Below the pieces are notes generated by a model. The model had not been told where the DNA came from, ran no database searches, and was given only the letters and a program-made list of their open reading frames with translations. A stretch of 64,000 nt of DNA from positions 1 through 64,000 of the forward strand of contig JAFEDT010000011.1 in NCBI GenBank assembly GCA_018241445.1, in the 5' to 3' direction. Made by a program: the position numbers and the translations under genes. Positions within the stretch are counted from its first letter, which is position 1, and the number at the start of each line of letters is the position of its first letter. The DNA is from Pseudomonadota bacterium. GTDB taxonomy: Bacteria; Pseudomonadota; Gammaproteobacteria; Steroidobacterales; Steroidobacteraceae. Of the stretch, positions 52,808-61,009 are shown piece by piece.

Positions 52808-54094
52808 ATGAGTTTTCACCTGTTGCGCGCGAGCGCGATTTACGGACTGGCCAATGCTCTCTCGGCCGGTGTGCCATTCCTGTTGCTGCCCATCCTCACA
52901 CGTGTACTGCCGCCTGGGCAGTACGGTATGGTCGTAAGCTTCTTTCTGTTGATCTCGGTCGCCAATTCATTGGCCGGCCTGAACGTCCACGGCTCGGTTG
53001 CGGTTAAATGGTTCAATCGCGAGCAACTGGATTTTCCGCGTTACGTCGGCTCGGCGTTGGTGCTGGCAGGCTCCAGCAGCGTGCTGTGCGGCATGTTGTT
53101 CCTGGGTGCGGGATTGATATGGCGGGAGCGCCTTGGGCTGGAACCCGCGCTTTGGCCTCTTGCCGCTCTGTACGCAGGCTGTACGGTAGTGATGGGGTTG
53201 AGGACCACTCTTTGGCAAAGTCAACAGCGGGCAGTGCCGTCGGCTGTGTTTCAGGTTCTCACCGCGCTGCTGAACATGGGACTTTCCCTGTTGGCGGTAC
53301 TGGTGCTGGGGATGGGTGCCGAGGGGCGCATCCTGGGGGCATTTTGGGCGTGGCTCATGGCGGCCGGCGGTGCGGTGTGGCTTCTCATCGCCGCAGGGGA
53401 TGCGCGATGGTCTTGGTCGAGAGTGGACCTGCTGAAGCTCTTGCGATTCGGCGTGCCGCTGATTCCGCACGCACTGGCCGGGGCCGTGCTGGCCGGCGCC
53501 GATCGGTTCGCTGTGTCCGCGAGTTTGGGAACGGACGCACTCGGCGTTTACGGCACTGCAGCCCAGGTTGGGATGGTCATGAATGTACTGGGAGATGCGA
53601 TCCAGAAAGCGCTCTCGCCATGGATGTATGCCCAGTTGGCCTCCGGTTCCAGCGTCGGCAGTCTGCGGGTCGTGGGCGCCTTTTATTTGCTGATGCCGAT
53701 GTGGTTGCTGATTGCGCTGGTCGGGTGGCTGATATTCTTATTGGCGGGGCCGATTATTCTCGACGCGCGCTATCACGCGGCGGTCGGATTGTCGCTGTGG
53801 TTCCTGGCGGGCGGCGCGATGTCGGCGTCCTACTGGACTATCGCCGGACTGTTCTTCTTTACCTCACGTACGGAGTGGCTGAGTTTGGCAACTGTGTCAG
53901 CGGCGGGTATCGCGGCAGTGCTTGCACCCGTATTGGTTGCCAGACTTGGCGTGCAGGGAGGGGCCGTCAGTTATTTTTGCGCGCAAAGTGCGATGTTGGT
54001 GCTGGCGTGGGCGGTGTCCACAAAAGTGCAACCGATGCCTTGGACCCGGCCCGTGCTTGCATTGAGGGCTCTCAGGCATTCCGGTGACCCTTGA
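52808..54094 (+). CDS. Wzx-type oligosaccharide flippase
   Basis: A 428-residue integral membrane protein with about 12 helices and the MATE/MOP-like N-terminus YGLANALSAGVPFLLLPILTRVLPPGQYGMVVSF characteristic of Wzx flippases; LLKLLRFGVPLIPHALAGAVLAGADRF marks the second half. It would move the lipid-linked repeat unit across the inner membrane. Gap of 36 bases from hisH and no clear ribosome site; the next gene overlaps by 11 bases. Confidence 0.88.
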   Translation: MSFHLLRASAIYGLANALSAGVPFLLLPILTRVLPPGQYGMVVSFFLLISVANSLAGLNVHGSVAVKWFNREQLDFPRYVGSALVLAGSSSVLCGMLFLGAGLIWRERLGLEPALWPLAALYAGCTVVMGLRTTLWQSQQRAVPSAVFQVLTALLNMGLSLLAVLVLGMGAEGRILGAFWAWLMAAGGAVWLLIAAGDARWSWSRVDLLKLLRFGVPLIPHALAGAVLAGADRFAVSASLGTDALGVYGTAAQVGMVMNVLGDAIQKALSPWMYAQLASGSSVGSLRVVGAFYLLMPMWLLIALVGWLIFLLAGPIILDARYHAAVGLSLWFLAGGAMSASYWTIAGLFFFTSRTEWLSLATVSAAGIAAVLAPVLVARLGVQGGAVSYFCAQSAMLVLAWAVSTKVQPMPWTRPVLALRALRHSGDP

Positions 54095-55697
54095 GCAGTC
54101 AGGATCTGCCAGTGCGGCAATGATGGACGATCCTGTATACGAGTCGCCCGCTGCAGCGACCGTCGTCGGGACTGTCGTCTCAGGACCGCCTCGCTCATCC
54201 GATCTGATGCGGGCGCTCGCGGAAGTCGAATCTCGTTTTCCGACGCACGAATGGCGCGTTGCTGGTGTGGCCGTCTGGCCCCTGGTTCGACTACGTTGGT
54301 TCTTTCGTGAATGGGCGGCTGGCTATGCAAGCTCTGCGCAGCAGGAAGCCTCGGCCACGGGCGCGGCGCGGTATGCAAAGCAGGCCCTGGCAGGTGCTGC
54401 AGCCGCGGCGAAGGCTCGTTGGCGCGACCCCAGGGCCATTGACTGGGGAAGGGATCGCCGCGACCTCGTTTATCTGTCCGATGGACTCTCGTTTACCAAA
54501 TTGGGAGGCCGATGGGTCGAACGGTTCTGCGATCCGCTCATAGCTGCGGCGAAACGCGCGGGACTGAGCAGCTCGTTGTGGACGCCGCTGCACCTATATC
54601 ATGTGCCACGCTACACTCCCTCCCGCCTTCTTCAGTGCGGTATCGACCGGGCGAGCATGGCGGGCGCCTTGCATGCCAGACGCGCGGCGGCGGACAGCGC
54701 AAGCTTGCCAGCGCAGAATGAAGTCGTGAATTGGATGGCTGCGGCCGGCTTCGGCGTCGAGTCATTGCGAGCCGCCCAGATCATCTCCGACGGTTGGCGT
54801 GTCCGGATGGTTGCCAATTTGCATCGGCGCAGGCTGCGCCGCCTCAGGCCGCGAATGGCCTTCATTGTCAGCTTCTACAGTGTCGAAGGAATGGCGTTTG
54901 TGCTGGCATGTCGGGAATGCGGTATTCCGGTGATGGACATTCAACATGGGGTTCAGGGCGAGATGCATCCGGCCTACGCGGCATGGCCGAGGCCGCGGGG
55001 CGATCGGCACGAGCTGTTGCCGGACCGCTTCTGGGTTTGGTCCGATTGGGAGGCGGATGTCATCGGTAGCTGGAGTGGCGGCACTGGCCATTCACCTTTT
55101 GTGGGAGGCAATCCATGGAGTGATCTCTGGCGCTCTGACTCACGGTGGCAGGGGGTCACGGAGGCAATGGCCCGTGCGAGGGCGCTGAAGGATAAGGCGG
55201 GGCGGCGCTCCGTAGTCTTGATTACGCTTCAATATGGCCTCAGCGCGTCGGAGCAACTAGAAGGGGTTGCCGGCTTGCTCCGCTCGCGCGGCGAGAAAAT
55301 GGCCTTCTGGGTTCGCTTGCATCCCGCGATGCTCGAACGACGGGAGGAGATTCGCAGCTACCTCGGCAGCGCCGGGCCCTGCGAACTGGACGAGTGCAGC
55401 GACTTGCCTTTGCAAGCGCTCCTTCCGCATGTGGATGTCCACGTGACTCACAGCTCGAGCACAGTGATTGATGCCGCACAATTTGGTGTGCCCTCGGTGA
55501 TCACTACGATCTATGGCGCGGAAGTGCACGGACGGATTTTGTCGACGGGATTCGTGCAGGTGGAAACCGGTGGCACGCCGGAGCTCGAAGCGACGCTCAT
55601 ACGCTTGGCCGCCGGCGGCAGGCGCCCAATCATCGCCGCACCGCCCGCGGACGCGGCCCTGGCGAGACTGCTTGCGGACGCCTCTATCAAAGCCTGA
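54084..55697 (+). CDS. Unrecognised GT-B-like surface-carbohydrate protein, candidate transferase
   Basis: A 537-residue cytosolic protein of no family I can name. Features: SFYSVEGMAFVLACRECGIPVMDIQHGVQGEMHPAY (about 275-310) resembles the mid-region of CMP-sugar or TagF-like GT-B transferases where an HG motif follows a GIP-x-DIQ segment, and the C-terminal DVHVTHSSSTVIDAAQFGVPSVI resembles the donor-binding HSSS motif of glycerophosphotransferases and capsule sialyltransferases. Start GTG 54084 (ATG 54120 also possible). Position between flippase and the second HisH suggests it adds a sugar, perhaps CMP-legionaminic acid. Confidence 0.6.
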   Translation: MTLEQSGSASAAMMDDPVYESPAAATVVGTVVSGPPRSSDLMRALAEVESRFPTHEWRVAGVAVWPLVRLRWFFREWAAGYASSAQQEASATGAARYAKQALAGAAAAAKARWRDPRAIDWGRDRRDLVYLSDGLSFTKLGGRWVERFCDPLIAAAKRAGLSSSLWTPLHLYHVPRYTPSRLLQCGIDRASMAGALHARRAAADSASLPAQNEVVNWMAAAGFGVESLRAAQIISDGWRVRMVANLHRRRLRRLRPRMAFIVSFYSVEGMAFVLACRECGIPVMDIQHGVQGEMHPAYAAWPRPRGDRHELLPDRFWVWSDWEADVIGSWSGGTGHSPFVGGNPWSDLWRSDSRWQGVTEAMARARALKDKAGRRSVVLITLQYGLSASEQLEGVAGLLRSRGEKMAFWVRLHPAMLERREEIRSYLGSAGPCELDECSDLPLQALLPHVDVHVTHSSSTVIDAAQFGVPSVITTIYGAEVHGRILSTGFVQVETGGTPELEATLIRLAAGGRRPIIAAPPADAALARLLADASIKA

Positions 55698-55705
55698 GGA
55701 TTAGC

Positions 55706-56317
55706 TTGATTACCATCGTTGACTACAATATGGGCAATTCCGGTTCCATTAGGAACATGCTCAAAAAACTCGGGTTTGATTCGCAGATCACCTCCGACCC
55801 GCGGCGTGTTGCGGCCGCCGGCAAACTAATCCTGCCCGGAGTGGGGGCATTCGATGCGGGAATGGAGAATCTGGAGCGCGGTGGACTGATACCGGTGCTC
55901 AACGAGCGTGTGCTGGCGGCGCGTATCCCAGTCCTGGGTATTTGCCTGGGTATGCACTTGATGAGCCGCAGCAGCGCCGAGGGCGAGCGACAGGGTCTCG
56001 GCTGGATCGACGCCGAGGCGGTGCGATTCCATCCCGGCGGGAATGCCTTGAAAGTGCCACATATGGGATGGAACGGGGTCACGGCGATGCGGTCGGAGAC
56101 TTTGGTGCAGGACCTGCCGGTCGATTCGCGCTTCTATTTCGTGCATTCGTACTTCATTCGATGCCGTCGGGAGGCGGACGTGCTGCTGACCACGTCCTAT
56201 GGTGGGGTGTTTCATTCAGCTTTTCAGTGCGACAACGTCTGGGGCGTGCAATTTCACCCGGAAAAAAGCCACAAGTTCGGCATGCGCCTGCTTAAGAACT
56301 TCGCGGAGCGGTGCTGA
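55706..56317 (+). CDS. HisH-like glutaminase (set 2)
   Basis: A 203-residue glutaminase, clearly different from the set 1 copy. Nucleophile Cys80 in GICLGMH and FHPEKSH complete the triad. DYNMGNSGSIRNMLKKLGF at the N-terminus is the variant typical of polysaccharide-associated HisH proteins. Start is TTG 55706 with GAGGA five bases upstream. It overlaps the HisF-like gene by seven bases. Confidence 0.9.
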   Translation: MITIVDYNMGNSGSIRNMLKKLGFDSQITSDPRRVAAAGKLILPGVGAFDAGMENLERGGLIPVLNERVLAARIPVLGICLGMHLMSRSSAEGERQGLGWIDAEAVRFHPGGNALKVPHMGWNGVTAMRSETLVQDLPVDSRFYFVHSYFIRCRREADVLLTTSYGGVFHSAFQCDNVWGVQFHPEKSHKFGMRLLKNFAERC

Positions 56318-57087
56318 TCATGTTGCGGGCCAGGGTGATACCATGCTTGTTGCTGAACGGCGCGGGACTTGTCAAGACGACGCGCTTCAAGGATCCCAAA
56401 TATGTCGGTGATCCGATCAATGCCATCAAGATCTTCAATGAAAAAGAGGCCGACGAGCTCGTCCTGCTGGATATCGGTGCGTCGGCGCATGATCGTGGGC
56501 CGCCGTACTCCATCATCGAGGAGGTGGCGAGCGAGTGCTTCATGCCTCTGGCCTATGGCGGGGGTATTCGCTCTGTGGAGGAGGCGCGCCGCATTCTACG
56601 GCTGGGCGTCGAGAAGGTTGTTTTCAACACTACGGCCTGGCGCAACCCGGAAGTCCTGCGGGTTGCGTCTCGCGAATTCGGCGCACAGGCTCTGGTCGCC
56701 TCGGTCGACGTGCGGCGCAAGGTGTTTGGGCGCTACGAAGTGTATGTTGACAACGGCACGACGGCCACCGGCGCGGATCCCGTCGAGTACGCGAAGCGTA
56801 TGGAAAACCTGGGCGCAGGAGAGCTGCTCCTGACCGCCATCGACCGTGACGGCACTATGCGTGGCTACGATGTCGAGCTGCTCCAGAAAGTCTCTGCCGC
56901 CGTGAGCATCCCGGTGATTGCTTCCGGTGGTGCCGGCTCAGTGCGGGATTTCGGGATGGCGGTGCGAAGCGGCGGCGCATCAGCTGTGGCGGCGGGCGCG
57001 ATGTTTGTGTTTCATGGGCCTCACCGTGCGGTGTTGATTACCTACCCCTCGGCGCTGGAGCTACAGCGCGAGTTGCCGGCGGGCTGA
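56311..57087 (+). CDS. HisF-like ammonia-channelling subunit (set 2)
   Basis: A 258-residue HisF-fold barrel. The first catalytic Asp of true HisF is replaced by Leu (VIPCLLLNGAGLVKT), while the second Asp is kept (ASVDVRRK), the opposite of the set 1 copy. RFKDPKYVGDPINAIKIFNEKEADEL and YGGGIRSVEEA are typical of HisF proteins in glycan loci. Cyclase activity is therefore unlikely; ammonia transfer is the expected task. Start GTG 56311 or ATG 56320. Confidence 0.88.
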   Translation: MLIMLRARVIPCLLLNGAGLVKTTRFKDPKYVGDPINAIKIFNEKEADELVLLDIGASAHDRGPPYSIIEEVASECFMPLAYGGGIRSVEEARRILRLGVEKVVFNTTAWRNPEVLRVASREFGAQALVASVDVRRKVFGRYEVYVDNGTTATGADPVEYAKRMENLGAGELLLTAIDRDGTMRGYDVELLQKVSAAVSIPVIASGGAGSVRDFGMAVRSGGASAVAAGAMFVFHGPHRAVLITYPSALELQRELPAG

Positions 57088-57097
57088 GCCCACTTCG

Positions 57098-58384
57098 ATG
57101 CACGCAATCTCGGCCATTCCGCAGGCTCCTCATCAGCGTGCCACGCAGGTGCACACCCCCGTCTTCGTCGCCGTCCTGCTCTACTATTGGGCCTATTTGT
57201 ACGTTCGCGTACTCTTGCCCGCTCCGGAAGACTCAGCGCTGGCCTATGGCTTTACGGCCATTCCCGTGGCTGCGGTCGCCGCCGGCGCGGTGCTTCTCGG
57301 CATTGCAGGCTCGTTAGCGAATCGCCTGACATTGTTGCTGTGGGTATTCGTTTTGGTCGCCGTAGCAGTTTCCGCGCCGCGCAACGATCTCGCTACCGTG
57401 CGCAGCGCGGGGCTGCTCGGGATCACACTGATCTGGCTGAGCAGCACGCGTAGCGACGTGTCGGTAAGACTGTTGAACGGTTTTTTCGCCGCCTCCATCG
57501 TGGCCGGAAGTCTGTGGTACCTGTTTGGGCTCAGTGATTACGGGTTGCTCCCCGGGCAGAACGTGACCGGCGTCGACACGGGTCTGGCCTGGCGAGTTTC
57601 GTTGTTTCCGTTTGTACCCGAGAGCGCATTCCTGTCGCTTATCGTCTTCCTCGCGAATCAACTGCAGAGCCGTGGTCTCAGCAGGCTGATATGGTGTTCC
57701 TTGTCGCTTTACTTCCTGGTCTTCGGCGGCGTAAGGTCGGCGCTGCTCGCGCTGATTCTGTGCGAGGCGTACGTTCTCCTCAACGCGCACACATTTTCGG
57801 CCCGGCGCCGCGGGCTTTGTTTGTTCCTGCTGCTCGTCGTTTTCGTGATCGCGATCGCGGCCATCACACTGGTGACACTCCTGCCCGCGCTGCGCGAGGG
57901 GGCGCTGGGGAATTATCTGTTCCGCACCGAAACCGTGGGTGAATCGGACGAGGGCCTGGAGAAGACGGTATATCGCCCCTGGTTGTGGCTGCAGCACTTT
58001 GATCTGTTCATGTCCTCGCCGCTCACAGGCATCGGCACCTTCGAGCTCTCGTCTGTCATGACATCCAACACGACAGCCGGAAGCGGTGACACTGGCGCGG
58101 AGGCGTTCATTACCGGATGGCTCGCGCGGCTTGGGTTGTGTTTTCTGCCGTTCATCCTGTATCTGGTTCTCCTGGGGCGCCGCGCCGCTAAGTCGCTCGA
58201 TCTGGTTCCGGGCTCGCTGTTCCTCATTCTCGGCGTGGCCTGCCTCGCCTACGGCAGCTTTCTCGTTCCCTACAATTTCATTTTTCTCATACTATTTCGC
58301 CTTCTGCTGCAGCGTCGCTCCCCGGGCTCAGCAACCGGCCGCACGAAGGAGATTGCTCCGACCATGCCTCGAGGAAACCGATGA
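57098..58384 (+). CDS. Wzy-type polysaccharide polymerase candidate
   Basis: A 428-residue polytopic membrane protein with about ten helices and a large periplasmic loop (about 265-330) holding YRPWLWLQHFDLFMSSPLTGIGTFEL, close to the GxGxxxF-type motif of O-antigen polymerases/ligases (Wzy_C). Only one such protein is in the locus, so polymerase is the likely role; ligase cannot be excluded. It overlaps the second amidotransferase gene by four bases. Confidence 0.75.
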   Translation: MHAISAIPQAPHQRATQVHTPVFVAVLLYYWAYLYVRVLLPAPEDSALAYGFTAIPVAAVAAGAVLLGIAGSLANRLTLLLWVFVLVAVAVSAPRNDLATVRSAGLLGITLIWLSSTRSDVSVRLLNGFFAASIVAGSLWYLFGLSDYGLLPGQNVTGVDTGLAWRVSLFPFVPESAFLSLIVFLANQLQSRGLSRLIWCSLSLYFLVFGGVRSALLALILCEAYVLLNAHTFSARRRGLCLFLLLVVFVIAIAAITLVTLLPALREGALGNYLFRTETVGESDEGLEKTVYRPWLWLQHFDLFMSSPLTGIGTFELSSVMTSNTTAGSGDTGAEAFITGWLARLGLCFLPFILYLVLLGRRAAKSLDLVPGSLFLILGVACLAYGSFLVPYNFIFLILFRLLLQRRSPGSATGRTKEIAPTMPRGNR

Positions 58385-59487
58385 CCATCTGCACCAAGTG
58401 CATCATGGACACAACCGACCCAGATATCGTCTTCGATGACATGGGCGTATGCAGCCATTGCCACCACTACGCCGGTCTCGCCCGGCAACGCGTGATTCCC
58501 GACGCGGAGCGGCACAAAGACTTGGATGAGCTAGTCACGCGGATCAGGAGAGCGGGTCGCGGCAAATCGTACGATTGCATCATAGGCATCAGCGGGGGTG
58601 TCGATAGCACTTATGTGGCCTGGCTGGTGAAGGAGCTCGGCCTGCGTCCCCTCGCGGTGCATCTGGACAACGGGTGGAATTCCGAGCTGGCGGTCGCCAA
58701 CATTGAGAAGGCGCTGAAGGCGCTGAACATCGATCTATATACGCACGTAATCGACTGGGAAGAGTTCCGGGACCTGCAGGTATCGTTCCTCAAGGCTTCG
58801 ACGCCGGATTCCGAGGTGCCCACTGACCACGCGATCTTCGCGCTGCTCTATCAGCTGGCCGCCCGGCATGGTTTGCGTTATGTCCTCACAGGAGTGAACG
58901 TTGCCTCGGAGGGAGTGTTGCCCAAGCGATGGGGTTACGGGTACTTCGATTGGCGCTATATCACGGATGTCCATCGACAGTTCGGCACCGTCGAACTCAC
59001 GACCTATCCGCATTTCTCGTTGCTGAAGCTTTTCCAACACCTCTACCTGCGTCGCGTGCGCCTCGTGCCGATCCTCAACTACGTGAAGTACGACAAGCGG
59101 GCAGCGATCGAGTTGCTGCAAAGTAAATTGGGATGGACCTACTACGGTGGCAAGCACTACGAATCAATCTACACGCGCTTCTTTCAGGCCTATGTACTGC
59201 CGCGCAAGTTCAACATCGACAAACGCAAGGCGCATTTGTCGAGCCTGATTTGCGCGGGACAGATCACTCGTGAGCGGGCGCTCGAACTGATGAAGGAGCC
59301 GGTATACCCGGAGCGTCTGCTGCAGGAAGACTGCGAGTACGCCGTCAAGAAGCTGGCCCTAACTGCCGGGCAGTTCGAAGCCATCATGCGGGCACCGCTG
59401 CGAACCTTTCGCGACTATCGCACGAGCGACGTATTGTTTGAGCTGGCCAAGCGGTTGTTGAAGCCCAAACGAGGATATCTTGGGTGA
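58381..59487 (+). CDS. N-acetyl-sugar amidotransferase (set 2)
   Basis: A 368-residue PP-loop enzyme of the N-acetyl-sugar amidotransferase family. Zinc-type Cys pairs at 4/7 (ICTKCIMD) and 24/27 (CSHCHHY), PP-loop ISGGVDST at about 70-77, and LTGVNVASEGVLPKRWGYGYFDWRYI typical of this family. It is shorter than and unlike the set 1 enzyme. With the HisH and HisF of set 2, two genes upstream, it makes a second complete amidination system. Which sugar it modifies is not evident. Confidence 0.9.
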   Translation: MTICTKCIMDTTDPDIVFDDMGVCSHCHHYAGLARQRVIPDAERHKDLDELVTRIRRAGRGKSYDCIIGISGGVDSTYVAWLVKELGLRPLAVHLDNGWNSELAVANIEKALKALNIDLYTHVIDWEEFRDLQVSFLKASTPDSEVPTDHAIFALLYQLAARHGLRYVLTGVNVASEGVLPKRWGYGYFDWRYITDVHRQFGTVELTTYPHFSLLKLFQHLYLRRVRLVPILNYVKYDKRAAIELLQSKLGWTYYGGKHYESIYTRFFQAYVLPRKFNIDKRKAHLSSLICAGQITRERALELMKEPVYPERLLQEDCEYAVKKLALTAGQFEAIMRAPLRTFRDYRTSDVLFELAKRLLKPKRGYLG

Positions 59488-60740
59488 GGCCGCTCCGGGT
59501 TCTCTACTTGCATTTCTTCGGCGCCTTTGGTGGTGCTTCACGCAGCCTCTTCGAAGCAATCCGCGCCTTTCCGCCGGGGGCAGTGCAGCCGGCGTTCATC
59601 ACGCAGCGTGGCACGGTCTGTGCGTTTTTCTCGCGCCTGGGTGAGGTAATTGAAACAAGAGGTCTGACACAGTTTGACAACACGCGGTACAGCTACTACC
59701 GCGGCGTGCGATGGCTCGTGCTGCTGCGCGAGGTTGCGTACCTGCCGTTCACCATGGTTGCTCTCGCTCGGGCAAAGCGGCGATGGAGGGAGGTGGATTT
59801 GATCCATCTCAATGAGGCCGGAGGCTTGTTTACCTTGTGGTTGGCCCGTCACTGGTTCGATGTGCCGGCGGTCGTGCATGTCAGGTCGGTTCTGCGTGTC
59901 GCGCCGCGCTCCTGGCGCACGCGGTGGGGAAATTGGATGCTCAGAAACCGGGTACAGGCTGTGGTGGCCATCGATGAGAACGTGCGAGCCAGCCTTCCGC
60001 CGGATCTGTCCGTCCAAGTGATACACAATGGTTTCGTGCCGAAGGTCGCGGCGCCGTCGGATGGAACGCTGGAAGGCAAGCTCGCGCGGCTGCGCGAGGG
60101 TTCGTTCAAAGTGGGGTTTGTCGGGAATCTGCTGCGGGTCAAAGGCGTCCACGAGTTGGTGGAGGCCGCGCGCTTGACGCGCGATCGAGGGTTGGATGTG
60201 GAGTTTATCATCGTGGGCGATGAGACCCGCTCGTCGCGCGGGTTGAAGGCGTGGCTGCTGAGGGCTCTTAGTCTGCAGCAGGATGCGCGCGCCGCGATGG
60301 AGGCGGCGCTGGCCACATACTCCCTTCGGGATCGATTCCACTTCCTCGGCTTCACCCAAGACATCGCGCGCGCCTACCCATACATGAACGTTCTCGCATT
60401 CCCTTCTCACTATGACGCTCCCGGGCGCCCAGTGTTCGAAGCGGCTTTTTTTGGGGTACCGAGCATCGTGGCGGTGCGTGATGCCAGGCCCGACACGCTG
60501 ATCCACAACGAGACCGGCCTTGCCATCGCACCGCAATCGGCCGAACAGTTGGCACAGGCGATCGCCCGCATGGCTCTCGATCGCAAGGCGACCTCCAATA
60601 TGGGCGAGGCCGCCCGGTTGATGGCCGAACGGAATTTCGATGCGCGGCTCAACGCCGCCGAGCTGCTGCGGACCTACCACAGGGTGATTTGCCGCGGCGG
60701 TTCGCCCGCGAGAGGGGGCGGTTTACCGACTGGCTGTTGA
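59484..60740 (+). CDS. Glycosyltransferase family 4
   Basis: A 418-residue GT-B glycosyltransferase. N-terminal HFFGAFGGASRSLFEAI acceptor-side loop, HNGFVP (end of domain 1), VGFVGNLLRVKGVHELVEA start of the donor domain and the D-x7-E variant of the E-x7-E motif in DAPGRPVFEAAFFGVPSIVA. Last gene of the tightly packed series; GTG start overlaps the previous stop as GTGA. Donor sugar unknown. Confidence 0.9.
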   Translation: MRPLRVLYLHFFGAFGGASRSLFEAIRAFPPGAVQPAFITQRGTVCAFFSRLGEVIETRGLTQFDNTRYSYYRGVRWLVLLREVAYLPFTMVALARAKRRWREVDLIHLNEAGGLFTLWLARHWFDVPAVVHVRSVLRVAPRSWRTRWGNWMLRNRVQAVVAIDENVRASLPPDLSVQVIHNGFVPKVAAPSDGTLEGKLARLREGSFKVGFVGNLLRVKGVHELVEAARLTRDRGLDVEFIIVGDETRSSRGLKAWLLRALSLQQDARAAMEAALATYSLRDRFHFLGFTQDIARAYPYMNVLAFPSHYDAPGRPVFEAAFFGVPSIVAVRDARPDTLIHNETGLAIAPQSAEQLAQAIARMALDRKATSNMGEAARLMAERNFDARLNAAELLRTYHRVICRGGSPARGGGLPTGC

Positions 60741-60799
60741 TCTATTTTGCTACATTGGGTTTGACAGGCCGGCCCTCAAACCCTTTACCAGAACGGGTA

Positions 60800-60813
60800 G
60801 ACCGCGCGCGGTC
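60800..60813. terminator. GC palindrome after the GT4 gene
   Basis: GACCGCGCGCGGTC is a perfect 14-base palindrome followed by GGGACCGTTTC, within the 269-base gap 60741-61009. It may end the long operon; the T-run is short. The remaining gap is AT-rich and holds no gene. Confidence 0.3.
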
Positions 60814-60882
60814 GGGACCGTTTCAACCATGTCCTGGTCACGCGCTTAAACAAAACAACACTTCGTTATGCGCTTACAGTTC

Positions 60883-60910
60883 TTAAGATTTTGAGCGGAT
60901 TCATTATGCT
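60883..60910 (+). promoter_or_regulatory. Weak promoter candidate before the kelch lipoprotein
   Basis: TTAAGA (60883-60888) and TATGCT (60905-60910), 16 bases apart, in an unusually AT-rich patch (60840-60960) about 100 bases before the lipoprotein gene. Confidence 0.35.
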
Positions 60911-61009
60911 ATTCTGACTTATGTTGCAACTAAGTACACTCTGGTTGGCTAGGTTGATCACGCAGCGGATACGGAGTGGTTGCTCGGACTTACAAATGCA
61001 GGGTGATTA

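Noticed and set aside
51369..57087. HisF/HisH genes as part of a histidine operon
   Set aside because: No other his genes are near, HisF catalytic aspartates are replaced, and both sets are attached to PP-loop sugar amidotransferases.
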